From CAYFKJ01 sp964401845 (lineage in GTDB: Bacteria; Pseudomonadota; Alphaproteobacteria; UBA2966): 21,334 nt of DNA. The DNA lies in assembly GCA_964401845.1 (NCBI GenBank), contig CAYOAD010000049.1:1-21334 (forward strand), given 5' to 3'. Position numbers and translations under genes: made by a program. Position 1 is the stretch's first letter. Every line of letters starts with the position of its first letter. Below, piece after piece: positions 6,560 to 13,877 of this stretch. The notes beneath the pieces were generated by a model, which saw only the letters and a program-made list of their open reading frames with translations, was not told the DNA's origin and did no database searches.

Positions 6560-9184
6560 ATGAAAACGAACTTCACACCCTGCCCGCTGGCGCGCAAGCT
6601 GCTCATTCTAACCGTCCTGTTCAGTTTGGCCGTGACGCTGATCACGACGGCGGGACAACTCTATCGTGAATTCAAAACCGACATCAGGATGGTCGGCGAA
6701 CGTCTCGAGGAGATCGAGACAAGCTACAGCGAGAGCCTTTCGGCTTCCGCCTGGGCGCTGGACGCCAACCGGCTGAAATCGGATGTTGAAGGCATCCGGC
6801 GACTGCCCGACATCGAGTTTGCGAGCATCGTCGTCAAAGGTTTAAAGCCGATCGAAAGCGGGAAAAGGCCCGAGGCGAACCCGATCGAACGCAAATTGAA
6901 ACTCGTCTATTTTTACGAAAAGAAGCAATACGACATCGGAGAACTTTTCCTTGTTGCATCTTCCAACGGCGCCAGGGATCGATTGAAGGACCGCATCCTC
7001 GTCACGCTCAGTACAAACGCCGTCAACACGTTCTTCATCGCGATATTCATCTATTTGCTATTCGGGCTGCTGGTGACGCGGCCCTTGGGATCCCTGATCG
7101 ATTTCACCCGCCGCCTTCGCGCCGACAACCTCGACACGCCGCTTACGCTGCCACGGAACAAACTGGGCTCCGGCGGAGATGACGAAATCGATGAACTGGC
7201 CCGCGCGCTGGAGGAAATGAGATCCAACCTGATCGACGCAACGCAGGCCCACCAGGTCAGCGAGGCGCGCTTTCGCGACTTCGCCGAAATGGGTTCCGAT
7301 TGGCTGTGGGAGACCGATGCTGACAGGAAGTTCAGTTTCTTTTCGGAGCAGGCCGATCGTGTCATCGGCCTGGATTCGAAGGCGCTACTCGGTACGTCCG
7401 TTGACGATTTTGACAAAAAATTCCTTTCGGAATCGGAGAAGCTCGATGTCGACAAACATCGCGCCCACGCCGAGGTGGTAAGAAACCACCTGGGCTATTC
7501 CCGCCATCGTGTCCAGTGGGACCTGGGCGACGGCGTTTTGAAAACCTTCGACATGTCGGGAACGCCGAAATTCGATGAACAGGGCGAATTTCAGGGTTAC
7601 CGCGGTACCGGAACGGACGTGACGGCGGAAGTGGAAGCTCAAATCACCCACGACAGGTTCCTTTTTGCACTGGAAAATCTGACCGAGGGTATTGCGCTTT
7701 GGGATGAGGATGACGGCTTTGTCCTCTGCAACGATTTCTACCGTGAACTGGCCGGCCCGGCGGCGGTTGAACTTGTTCCCGGCGTAGAATTCGAGACCTG
7801 GCTTGAATCACAGTTCAAACACGGCATTGTCCCGGACGGCGTTGACAGCCAACGCCAATGGTATGAAGAGCGCTTGGCCTACCATCGCGATCCCGTCGGG
7901 ACGATGGAAGCCATCCGAGACGGCAACTGGTACCGCATCCAGGAGCAAAAGCTGCGCGACGGAAGCACCGTGCAAACCGTTATCGACATCCAGGAACTGA
8001 AATCCAACGAGGAACGCCTTCGTCAGGCCCAGCACTTTGAATCGCTGGGCCAATTGACAGGTGGCGTAGCGCATGAGTTCAACAATCTGCTCATGGTCAT
8101 CGCCGGCAATCTCGAGTTCATCGAAGAAACCGTGAAGGACAGTGATCAAAGCAGCAAACAGGCTCTCAGGTCCGCCTGGAACGCAACAATGAGGGGGGCC
8201 GAAACGACGCGGCGCCTGTTGGCCTTTTCGCGGAAACAATCACTGGCGCCCAGCCTTTTACAAATCAACACGCTTCTCGCGGAATCTTGCGCCGTGCTGG
8301 GCCGAACATTGGGCGAAAGCCATCCCGTCACCGCCACCGCGGATGACGATCTCTGGACCGCCTTTGCGGATTCCGGCCAGCTTGACGCTTCATTGCTGAA
8401 CCTGGCGCTCAACGCCCGGGACGCGATGTCTGACGGCGGCGAGATCGCCATTGGCGCCAGGAACTATACGCTCGATGCCGAGGAGGCTGCACTCTACGAG
8501 GTGGAACCCGGAGATTTTGTCGAAATATCGGTCAGCGACTCCGGTCACGGCATGAACCGGGAAACGCGCGAGCACGCCTTCGAGCCGTTTTACACCACCA
8601 AAAGCATCGGCAAAGGGACGGGGTTGGGCCTCAGCATGGTCTATGGCTTCGCCCGGCAATCCGATGGCTTCGCCAAGATCAGCAGTGAGCCAGGCGAAGG
8701 CACTTCAGTTTGCCTATTCCTACCGCGCGCATCCCGAGATTCTGACGGGGCGGCTGCGAAAATACTTGAACGGTCCGATCGTCGCCTCTATGCCGGCGGC
8801 ACGGAAACAATTCTCGTTGTCGAGGATGATGAAGACGTACGACAAACCGTCGTACACGGGCTGACGTCGCTCGGGTATCGGATTCTGGAGGCAGAGGACG
8901 GTGCGGCCGGCGAGCGCATTATGAACGGCGACGGTCACATCGATCTGATATTCTCAGACGTCATCATGCCCGGCAACGTGAGCGGTTTCGATCTGGCACG
9001 AAAGGCCATCGACAAAATAACGGACGTCAAGGTCCTGCTGACTTCGGGATACAACGAGGAAGCCTATGAGGATGATGCCCTGAAACTCGAAAACGTCCGT
9101 TTGATAACGAAGCCCTACAGCAAACGCGAGTTGTCGAGGATGTTACGTGAGATCTTCGATCAGGATGACCAGGACCGAGTTTGA
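6560..9184 (+). CDS. Membrane-bound hybrid sensor histidine kinase with C-terminal receiver
   Basis: An 874-residue protein counted from the ATG at 6560; an in-frame GTG-type start at 6509 would place the hairpin inside the gene and gives a less natural N-terminus. Domains: TM1 (about 13-35); a periplasmic region (about 36-145) with SAWALDANRL...LPDIEFASI, resembling the sensor part of the first hybrid kinase; TM2 (about 150-173); HAMP (about 174-228); two PAS domains (about 237-355 and 367-480); an H box of the GGVAHEFNNLL type with His505; HATPase with Asn618, Asp660 (DSGHGM) and GTGLGLSMVYGFARQS; and a receiver with acidic residues in VVEDDED, phospho-acceptor Asp800 (IFSDVIMPG) and Lys851. 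There is no HPt or DNA-binding output, so phosphate must pass to another protein. The next gene starts 26 bases after the stop and may be co-transcribed. Confidence 0.93.
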   Translation: MKTNFTPCPLARKLLILTVLFSLAVTLITTAGQLYREFKTDIRMVGERLEEIETSYSESLSASAWALDANRLKSDVEGIRRLPDIEFASIVVKGLKPIESGKRPEANPIERKLKLVYFYEKKQYDIGELFLVASSNGARDRLKDRILVTLSTNAVNTFFIAIFIYLLFGLLVTRPLGSLIDFTRRLRADNLDTPLTLPRNKLGSGGDDEIDELARALEEMRSNLIDATQAHQVSEARFRDFAEMGSDWLWETDADRKFSFFSEQADRVIGLDSKALLGTSVDDFDKKFLSESEKLDVDKHRAHAEVVRNHLGYSRHRVQWDLGDGVLKTFDMSGTPKFDEQGEFQGYRGTGTDVTAEVEAQITHDRFLFALENLTEGIALWDEDDGFVLCNDFYRELAGPAAVELVPGVEFETWLESQFKHGIVPDGVDSQRQWYEERLAYHRDPVGTMEAIRDGNWYRIQEQKLRDGSTVQTVIDIQELKSNEERLRQAQHFESLGQLTGGVAHEFNNLLMVIAGNLEFIEETVKDSDQSSKQALRSAWNATMRGAETTRRLLAFSRKQSLAPSLLQINTLLAESCAVLGRTLGESHPVTATADDDLWTAFADSGQLDASLLNLALNARDAMSDGGEIAIGARNYTLDAEEAALYEVEPGDFVEISVSDSGHGMNRETREHAFEPFYTTKSIGKGTGLGLSMVYGFARQSDGFAKISSEPGEGTSVCLFLPRASRDSDGAAAKILERSDRRLYAGGTETILVVEDDEDVRQTVVHGLTSLGYRILEAEDGAAGERIMNGDGHIDLIFSDVIMPGNVSGFDLARKAIDKITDVKVLLTSGYNEEAYEDDALKLENVRLITKPYSKRELSRMLREIFDQDDQDRV

Positions 9185-9210
9185 CCAACAATGGAAGGGC
9201 CGATCCTGAC

Positions 9211-9900
9211 ATGCCTCTGCAAAACCGGGTGACGCCGTTCTCCGAAATTGTCGCCGATCCGGCGAGGGGTCTGTTCATGGGCAATCGGGGCATCCTTCAC
9301 GACGGGGACCGGACCCTGGGCGTGGCGCGGTGGCGGCACCGCCACTGGATCATTTGCCGAACGGAATTCAAGCAACGCCACCGGCATGTCATGACGCCCG
9401 GCAAATACACGGAATTGTTTTTCCTTGATGAGGCGGTGGCCTTGGCGGCCGGACATCGTCCCTGCGCTGAATGCCGCCGAGCCGAATACACCGCGTTCAG
9501 AGAGGCCTGGATGGCAGCCCAAGGAGGTCTCCGGCCCAGTGCCGACGACATGGACAGGGAACTTCATATCCAGCGCGTGGAAAGCCGAACGAGACGGCAG
9601 ATTACCTTCCGGGCGGCAATTTCCGATTTGCCCGATGGCACCTTAATTTGTCTGGATGGTGAGCCCGACTTACCGAGACTAGTCATCGGAGGCCAACTTG
9701 CGGGTTGGACGGCAGCCGGTTACACGAGGCCGGTTCCGCGCCCCGGTTCGGGCACAGTCACAGTTTTGACGCCACGGATCTCCGTGGCAACACTAAGCGC
9801 CGGTTTCGTTCCGACGTTACACAAGAGTGCGATCCAAGCCCCGGAGGGTCCGGCGTTCAAAACGAAACGCGGCCACTCCGGAACTGGGAAAGCAAATTAG
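9211..9900 (+). CDS. Conserved protein of unknown function with an Ada-like metal-binding region
   Basis: A 229-residue soluble protein. I chose the ATG at 9211, preceded by GGAAGG, over an in-frame TTG that overlaps the kinase stop. The N-terminal half resembles the zinc-binding domain of the DNA-repair protein Ada: W46-IICR with Cys49, then FFLDEAVALAAGHRPCAECR with Cys85 and Cys88, compared with the Ada pattern F-x(5)-EALAAGFRPCxRC. Ada has four cysteines, two of them in its first half as CxxxC; here only Cys49 is present in that half. Histidines around 45-59 might supply another ligand. The C-terminal half (about 115-180) has no recognised domain, and the last 30 residues are basic and probably disordered. 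I recall similar alphaproteobacterial proteins annotated as hypothetical. A nucleic-acid or metal-related role is inference. Its stop overlaps the convergent cold-shock gene's stop. Confidence 0.8.
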   Translation: MPLQNRVTPFSEIVADPARGLFMGNRGILHDGDRTLGVARWRHRHWIICRTEFKQRHRHVMTPGKYTELFFLDEAVALAAGHRPCAECRRAEYTAFREAWMAAQGGLRPSADDMDRELHIQRVESRTRRQITFRAAISDLPDGTLICLDGEPDLPRLVIGGQLAGWTAAGYTRPVPRPGSGTVTVLTPRISVATLSAGFVPTLHKSAIQAPEGPAFKTKRGHSGTGKAN

Positions 9901-10106
9901 TCAATCGCGACCAAATTGTCGGCTGATTCGCGACCGTCGCGGCCGGGTACCAACTCAAACTGAATCTTTTGTCCCTCGCGCAAACCGGGAAGGCCTGCAC
10001 GTTCCACTGCCGAGATGTGCACGAAAGCGTCTTTGCCGCCCTCGTCCGGCTCAATAAACCCAAACCCCTTTGTGGGGTTGAACCATTTTACGGTTCCCGT
10101 AGCCAT
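9897..10106 (-). CDS. cspA: Cold-shock domain protein (CspA family)
   Basis: A 69-residue single cold-shock domain that binds single-stranded RNA and DNA and acts as an RNA chaperone. It opens MATGTVKWFNPTKGFGFIEP with the RNP1 motif KGFGFI, followed by the RNP2 motif as DAFVHIS, and has the standard length. The start is supported by AAGGAG 6 bases upstream of the ATG. Its stop codon overlaps the convergent upstream gene's stop (shared TTAG at 9897-9900), so the two mRNAs may overlap at their 3' ends. Several paralogues normally exist per genome, so the exact gene symbol is tentative. Confidence 0.95.
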   Translation of the reverse strand: MATGTVKWFNPTKGFGFIEPDEGGKDAFVHISAVERAGLPGLREGQKIQFELVPGRDGRESADNLVAID

Positions 10107-10266
10107 GACTACTCCTTCAAGTGTCTTCTTTTACGCGCGCACCACGCCCCATGCACGGCTGCGCAAAATTCCGGTGTCGAAAAGTCTGAGAGTAGCCACG
10201 CCGATCGTATTCACGCCGCCTTGGTACGCCTCGGCTGATGTTTCACCGGGATCGGCATTTCTTATA
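10107..10266 (-). promoter_or_regulatory. Probable promoter and long 5' leader of the cold-shock gene
   Basis: Upstream of the cold-shock gene on the minus strand is about 300 bases without a convincing gene. A TATAAG at 10266-10261 could be a -10 element, giving a leader of about 150 nt. Long structured leaders that control translation at low temperature are known for cspA mRNAs. No clear -35 is seen. A 61-codon frame in this stretch (10131-10316, minus) has no ribosome-binding site, and I consider it chance. Confidence 0.35.
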
Positions 10267-10341
10267 AGGTGATTTTTCCGACCTTGCACCTGATATTTGT
10301 TAATTTTTCCATTCAATTTTTGTTGCGATTTGCTGAAATTG

Positions 10342-10359
10342 TGCCTTCATGTGAAGGCA
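10342..10359. promoter_or_regulatory. Perfect palindrome upstream of the transporter-aldolase operon
   Basis: TGCCTTCATGTGAAGGCA is an 8-bp perfect inverted repeat around a central TG, located 53 bases before the transporter's GTG start. Its size and position fit a dimeric repressor or activator site (for example GntR- or LacI-like), rather than a terminator, because no T-run follows. No regulator gene is present beside it. The regulator and its effector are unknown. Confidence 0.55.
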
Positions 10360-10412
10360 TTAGGAGGGTCAACCTCACTGCCACGCTTCGAAATTGAGGG
10401 GGGCCGGACGCC

Positions 10413-11612
10413 GTGACTCGACAACAAATCGACTTCGCCTTCCTCAATGTCGGACATTTTTTCGACCACCTTTTCGTGCTGATTTTCGCTACCGTTTCCG
10501 CCCTGGCTCTGGCCCGGGAATGGGGCATGAGCTATGCCGACCTCATCCCGGTCGCCACGCCGGGCTTTGTCGCCTTCGGCGTCTGCGCCTTGCCGGCGGG
10601 CTGGATCGCGGATAAGTGGAGCCGCGAAGGCATGATGGCGATTTTTTTCTTCGGCATCGGTGCCAGCGCCGTTCTGACCGGCCAGGCTGGCTCGCCCGCG
10701 GCCCTGGGCGCTGGCCTGCTCGCCATCGGCGTGTTCGCGGCCATCTATCATCCGGTTGGACTGGCCATGGTGGTACACAACCGAACCAAAACCGGCCACG
10801 CCCTGGCCGTAAACGGCGTCTGGGGCAATATGGGTGTCGCCTGCGCCGCGTTAATCACCGGTTTCCTGATCGATGCCGCGGGCTGGCGCTCGGCCTTCAT
10901 CGTGCCCGGGATCATTTCGATCGTTACGGGCTGCGGCTATGTGTATTTCCAGGCCCGCGGACGGAAATCGTCTGACGGTTCCGCGCCGGAAACCGCAGCC
11001 GCGCGCGACACACCCTCCGAACCGGATATCACGCGGCCGATGCTCAAGCGCATATTCGGCGTCATTCTGTTTTCGACGGCGGTCGGCGGACTGGTATTCC
11101 AAAGCACGACGTTTTCCCTGCCCAAGGTTCTGGATGAGCGTCTGGCCGATATAGCCGGCAGCGCGACAATCATCGGTTGGTACGCCTTTATCGTCTTTGC
11201 CATGGCGGCCTTCGCCCAGCTGGTCGTCGGCTATCTCGTCGACCGCCATTCCATTCGCACGGTATTCGCCTGCGTCGCCTCGTTGCAGGTCATCTTTTTC
11301 GCCATCATGACGCAGGTCGACGGACTTCTGTCGGTCGCCGTCGCGGTGGCGTTCATGCTAGCCGCCTTCGGCCAAATCCCGATCAACGACGTCCTGATCG
11401 GCCGGATCAGCCGCAGCGAATGGCGCAGCCGTATCTTCGCCATCCGCTATGTCGTGACGTTCTCGGTGATGGCCACCACGGTGCCGCTGATCGCCTGGCT
11501 GCACGGCAACTGGGGCTTCTCGGTCCTGTTCGATGTCCTGGCGGTGGCGGCCGGTCTGATTTTCCTGTCGGTTCTGACGTTGCCGAAAATAGCTGCGGTT
11601 ACCGGTCGATAG
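10413..11612 (+). CDS. Major facilitator superfamily transporter
   Basis: A 399-residue inner-membrane carrier of about 12 predicted helices. The start is GTG at 10413, supported by GAGGGGGG 9 bases upstream; no better start was seen. The first half reads NVGHFFDHLFVLIFATVSALAL, then the loop 2-3 motif as AGWIADKWSR (the GxxxDRxGR-like signature), and IYHPVGLAM in helix 4, which recalls the fosmidomycin-resistance (Fsr) branch. A central hydrophilic loop (about 185-210) separates the two halves. The second loop signature is VVGYLVDRHS. It is the first gene of a probable three-gene operon with an aldolase and a hydroxyacid dehydrogenase (39-base gap). The likely role is therefore uptake of the acid these enzymes process, though efflux is also possible. 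The substrate is unknown. Confidence 0.88.
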   Translation: MTRQQIDFAFLNVGHFFDHLFVLIFATVSALALAREWGMSYADLIPVATPGFVAFGVCALPAGWIADKWSREGMMAIFFFGIGASAVLTGQAGSPAALGAGLLAIGVFAAIYHPVGLAMVVHNRTKTGHALAVNGVWGNMGVACAALITGFLIDAAGWRSAFIVPGIISIVTGCGYVYFQARGRKSSDGSAPETAAARDTPSEPDITRPMLKRIFGVILFSTAVGGLVFQSTTFSLPKVLDERLADIAGSATIIGWYAFIVFAMAAFAQLVVGYLVDRHSIRTVFACVASLQVIFFAIMTQVDGLLSVAVAVAFMLAAFGQIPINDVLIGRISRSEWRSRIFAIRYVVTFSVMATTVPLIAWLHGNWGFSVLFDVLAVAAGLIFLSVLTLPKIAAVTGR

Positions 11613-11651
11613 AAGTTAATCTGAACATGTAAATCCACAGGGGAGAAAGGC

Positions 11652-12449
11652 ATGGCGCGCGCCAACTTGAGATCGCTGCTGGGAAGGGACGGGCTGAAAG
11701 TCAGTCACTCGATTTTTGAATTCGATTCGCCGGGCATGGGCCAGATCATGCAAGTGGCCAACCTGGACTTCGTCTTTATCGACATGGAGCATTCGGGTTT
11801 CGGCTATGCCGAACTCAAACGCCTGGTATCGTCGTGCCGCGTCGCCGACCTCCCAAGTCTGGTGCGGCCGCCCTCCAAGAATTCCCACCACATCGCCCGA
11901 GCCCTGGATGTCGGCGCCGATGGCCTGATGCTGCCCATGGTCGGCACCGCGGAACAGGCGGAGGAGGCCGTGGCAGATATGAAATACCCGCCCACGGGTC
12001 GCCGTGGCGTGGCGCTGGGCATCGCTCACGACGATTACAAGCCGGGTCCGGCCGCCGCCAAACTGCGGGCCGCAAACCGCCGCACTGCGCTGGCCACTTT
12101 GATCGAAACCGCCGAGGGTATCGAAAACGTCGATGCCATTGCCGCGGTGCGGGGCGTCGATTGTCTCTGGATCGGCCATTTCGATCTCTCTTCGTCGCTC
12201 GGCATCCCGGGCGAGTTCGACAATCCCCTCTTCACCAAATCCGTCAACCGCGTCCGCCGCGCCGCCAAAAAGCACGGCAAGGCGCTGGGCCGGTTGATCG
12301 GCAGCCCCGGCGAGGCCAAGGCGCTCTACAAGCAGGGCTTCGACGTGATTTGCTATTCGGGCGATCTCTGGGTCTACCAGCAGGCGCTGGTCGACGGTGT
12401 CGAGGAAATCCGCAAGAACTGTGCTGGCCGTAAGTGGAGCCGCAAATGA
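11652..12449 (+). CDS. HpcH/HpaI-family class II aldolase
   Basis: A 265-residue TIM-barrel enzyme of the family that cleaves 2-oxo-acids with a 4-hydroxyl group to pyruvate (or a related 2-oxo-acid) and an aldehyde, using a divalent metal. Residues aligning with known catalytic positions are visible: His47 in FIDMEHSGF, Arg72 in LVRPPS, metal-ligand Glu152 in LIETAEG and Asp178 in WIGHFDLS. The ATG has GGGAG 6 bases upstream. The downstream dehydrogenase overlaps by ATGA, so the two are translationally coupled. The natural substrate of this subfamily cannot be read from sequence. Coupling to a D-2-hydroxyacid dehydrogenase and a carrier suggests catabolism of a hydroxylated or sugar-derived acid. 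Confidence 0.9.
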   Translation: MARANLRSLLGRDGLKVSHSIFEFDSPGMGQIMQVANLDFVFIDMEHSGFGYAELKRLVSSCRVADLPSLVRPPSKNSHHIARALDVGADGLMLPMVGTAEQAEEAVADMKYPPTGRRGVALGIAHDDYKPGPAAAKLRAANRRTALATLIETAEGIENVDAIAAVRGVDCLWIGHFDLSSSLGIPGEFDNPLFTKSVNRVRRAAKKHGKALGRLIGSPGEAKALYKQGFDVICYSGDLWVYQQALVDGVEEIRKNCAGRKWSRK

Positions 12450-13480
12450 CCAAGTTCCGCGTCGCCCTGTCGGCCGATTTCCGCAAACCCGACGGCTCGC
12501 CCGCCTTCCCGATGTTCGATCTCGGCGCCTTGGAGTCGGATCCGGATATCGAATACGACTACATCGAGATCGTGGACGGGCGGATCCCGGCGACAAGCGT
12601 CGCGGGTTACGATGCCCTCATCCTGCTGGTGCCCCGCTTCGACGCCGCCAGCATTCCCGATGACGGCCGCCTGGCGCTGGTTGCCCGCTTCGGCGTCGGC
12701 TACGACAACGTCGACGTCGCAGCCTGCGCGGAAGCCGGCATCGCCGTCGCCATCACGCCCGACGGCGTGCGCCGTCCGGTGGCCGCCTCCATCCTCACGC
12801 TGATCCTGGCGTTGGCGGGTAAATTGTTCATCAAGGACGCCCTGGTGCGCGAAGGCCCGGAAGGTTTCGCCCGCCGTGTCGACCACATGGGCGTGGGTCT
12901 GGTGGGGAAAACCCTGGGTTCCGTCGGCATCGGCAACATCGGTGCCGAGACGTTCCGCCTCTGCGCCCCGCTCGATATGAAATATATCGCCCACGATCCC
13001 TGGGCCGATCCAAAGTTGGCCGAAGAGCTCGGCGTCACCCTGGTGGATTTGGATACCGTCTTCGCGACCAGCGATTTCGTCACCATAAACACGCCGCTGA
13101 CGGACGACACCCATCACCTGGTCAATGCCGAACGCCTGGCCCTGATGAAGGCGGATGCCTACCTGATCAACACCTCGCGTGGGCCGGTGGTCGATCAAAA
13201 AGCCCTGATGGAGGTGCTGCAGGATCGGCGCATTGCCGGCGCCGCCCTGGACGTCTTCGACCCGGAACCGCCGCCGGCCGACGATCCGCTGCTCAAGCTC
13301 GACAACGTCATCCTGACACCCCACGCGCTGTGCTGGACCGACCAGTGCTTTGCCGGCATCGGCGCCTCGGATATTGCCGCCGTGCTGAGTATCAAGGACG
13401 GTAACGTCCCCGATCACCTGGTTGACCGCAAAGTTGCCGAGAACCCCCTGTTTCAGGCTAAGCTCAAGCTCCACAAGTAA
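12446..13480 (+). CDS. D-isomer specific 2-hydroxyacid dehydrogenase
   Basis: A 344-residue NAD(P)-dependent oxidoreductase that interconverts D-2-hydroxyacids and 2-oxo-acids. The Rossmann motif is VGIGNIGAE (Gly161, Gly163, Gly166). The catalytic set is Arg245 (LINTSRGPVVD), Glu274 (DVFDPEP) and His293 (LTPHALCW). The start ATG at 12446 overlaps the aldolase stop as ATGA; an in-frame GTG 12 bases upstream is possible but less likely. As the last gene of the operon it may reduce the 2-oxo-acid product of the aldolase or oxidise the transported hydroxyacid to feed it. It resembles phosphoglycerate, glyoxylate and lactate dehydrogenases; the exact substrate is unclear. Confidence 0.92.
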   Translation: MTKFRVALSADFRKPDGSPAFPMFDLGALESDPDIEYDYIEIVDGRIPATSVAGYDALILLVPRFDAASIPDDGRLALVARFGVGYDNVDVAACAEAGIAVAITPDGVRRPVAASILTLILALAGKLFIKDALVREGPEGFARRVDHMGVGLVGKTLGSVGIGNIGAETFRLCAPLDMKYIAHDPWADPKLAEELGVTLVDLDTVFATSDFVTINTPLTDDTHHLVNAERLALMKADAYLINTSRGPVVDQKALMEVLQDRRIAGAALDVFDPEPPPADDPLLKLDNVILTPHALCWTDQCFAGIGASDIAAVLSIKDGNVPDHLVDRKVAENPLFQAKLKLHK

Positions 13481-13548
13481 AAATTTGCTTTGAGGTGTCA
13501 TTCCACAGGGCCGAATTCATCGTTTATTTCACATATATTTAGTGTAAT

Positions 13549-13560
13549 AAAATATATTTT
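13549..13560. promoter_or_regulatory. AT-rich block upstream of the sulfate operon
   Basis: Between about 13520 and 13615 the sequence becomes strikingly AT-rich compared with its surroundings and includes the 12-bp palindrome AAAATATATTTT at these coordinates. Such a block can serve as an UP-like element or a bent or nucleoid-protein-bound DNA region. No gene is seen here. The role is inferred from position only. Confidence 0.4.
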
Positions 13561-13574
13561 ACATATTTTTTGTT

Positions 13575-13592
13575 GATTAACGATTGTTAATC
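13575..13592. promoter_or_regulatory. Inverted repeat, candidate operator of the sulfate operon
   Basis: GATTAACGATTGTTAATC is a perfect 7-bp inverted repeat with a 4-base centre. It sits just before, or overlaps, the putative -35 of the promoter. The spacing is compatible with a LysR-type or other dimeric regulator; CysB-like control of sulfur genes is known in other proteobacteria, but I see no regulator gene here. The operator role is inferred. Confidence 0.5.
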
Positions 13593-13611
13593 TCCATTTG
13601 ATGTGTATTAT
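13584..13611 (+). promoter_or_regulatory. Putative sigma-70-type promoter of the sulfate-assimilation operon
   Basis: TTGTTA (13584-13589) and TATTAT (13606-13611) are separated by 16 bases and resemble -35 and -10 elements. The -35 lies inside the inverted repeat at 13575-13592. Transcription from here would begin near 13617 and produce a leader of roughly 275 nt before the DUF2849 gene, which is long enough to contain the Cys-rich leader ORF. The promoter is a prediction by eye. Confidence 0.4.
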
Positions 13612-13665
13612 AACAGCCAGCCGATGAAATGAATTCTTCGGATATGCACCAAGGGGCATAAGGAC

Positions 13666-13788
13666 ATGGCAACAATCGCGCGCGGCAGCGAACTTCATTT
13701 CGGCGAAATGTGCCGCCGTACGCCCATGTCAGCGCCCCTGTTGCGGCCTCTAACCTCCCGGATGTGCCGCTGCGCCTGCGCCTGTTGA
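13666..13788 (+). CDS. Cysteine-rich leader peptide (candidate attenuator uORF)
   Basis: This short frame encodes 40 residues from the ATG at 13666, which has AAGGGG at 13651-13656 upstream. In-frame ATGs at 13708 (26 residues), 13726 and 13762 are alternatives. The last codons are ATG TGC CGC TGC GCC TGC GCC TGT TGA, giving MCRCACAC: four Cys codons in the final seven before the stop. From 13708 there is a further Cys at the second position. It lies in the leader of a cysteine-biosynthesis operon, and a GC-rich hairpin starts 4 bases after its stop. By analogy with leader-peptide attenuators of amino-acid operons, and with polycysteine uORFs known in mycobacteria, ribosomes would stall here when Cys-tRNA is scarce. 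The peptide itself probably has no function. The start codon is uncertain. Confidence 0.72.
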   Translation: MATIARGSELHFGEMCRRTPMSAPLLRPLTSRMCRCACAC

Positions 13789-13791
13789 TGC

Positions 13792-13810
13792 CGGCGCCTC
13801 CCCGGCGCCG
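13792..13810 (+). promoter_or_regulatory. GC-rich hairpin just after the Cys leader stop
   Basis: CGGCGCC (13792-13798) and GGCGCCG (13804-13810) form a perfect 7-bp stem with the loop TCCCC. It begins 4 bases after the leader stop codon, so a ribosome finishing or stalled near that stop would cover its 5' arm. No U-run follows, so it is not a classical intrinsic terminator. It could be the switching stem of an attenuator or a pause hairpin. Confidence 0.55.
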
Positions 13811-13839
13811 CTCAAAAGACCCCCAAGACAATTGAAACG

Positions 13840-13877
13840 GCCCCCTGTGGCGGCGAAGCCGCACACGGACGGGCGCA
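13840..13877 (+). promoter_or_regulatory. Second leader hairpin and segment complementary to the Cys codons
   Basis: GCGGC-GAA-GCCGC (13850-13862) forms a core stem that can be extended outward to about 13840-13874 with a bulged A and a small internal loop. Overlapping it, GGCGCA at 13872-13877 is complementary to TGCGCC, which occurs twice in tandem in the Cys-codon stretch (13771-13776 and 13777-13782). Pairing with the Cys codons and formation of the extended hairpin are therefore mutually exclusive at their edges. Both lie 7-10 bases before the Shine-Dalgarno GGAG (13884-13887) of the first structural gene. This is an arrangement suited to ribosome-dependent switching; the pairings are seen by eye, not folded. 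Confidence 0.45.

Noticed and set aside
10131..10316. 61-codon minus-strand frame just upstream of the cold-shock gene
   Set aside because: No ribosome-binding site, no motif, and it occupies the expected long leader of a cspA-type mRNA.
11616..12596. 326-codon minus-strand frame opposite the aldolase
   Set aside because: The plus strand encodes a complete aldolase with catalytic residues; the minus product is Arg/Gly-rich with no domain.
12374..13501. 375-codon minus-strand frame opposite the hydroxyacid dehydrogenase
   Set aside because: It is a mirror frame of a clear dehydrogenase; its product is rich in His, Gln and Gly and matches nothing I recognise.
13792..13810. Intrinsic terminator after the Cys-rich leader ORF
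   Set aside because: The stem is strong, but the following bases are CTCAAAAGACCCC with no T-run, so a classical Rho-independent attenuator terminator is not supported.
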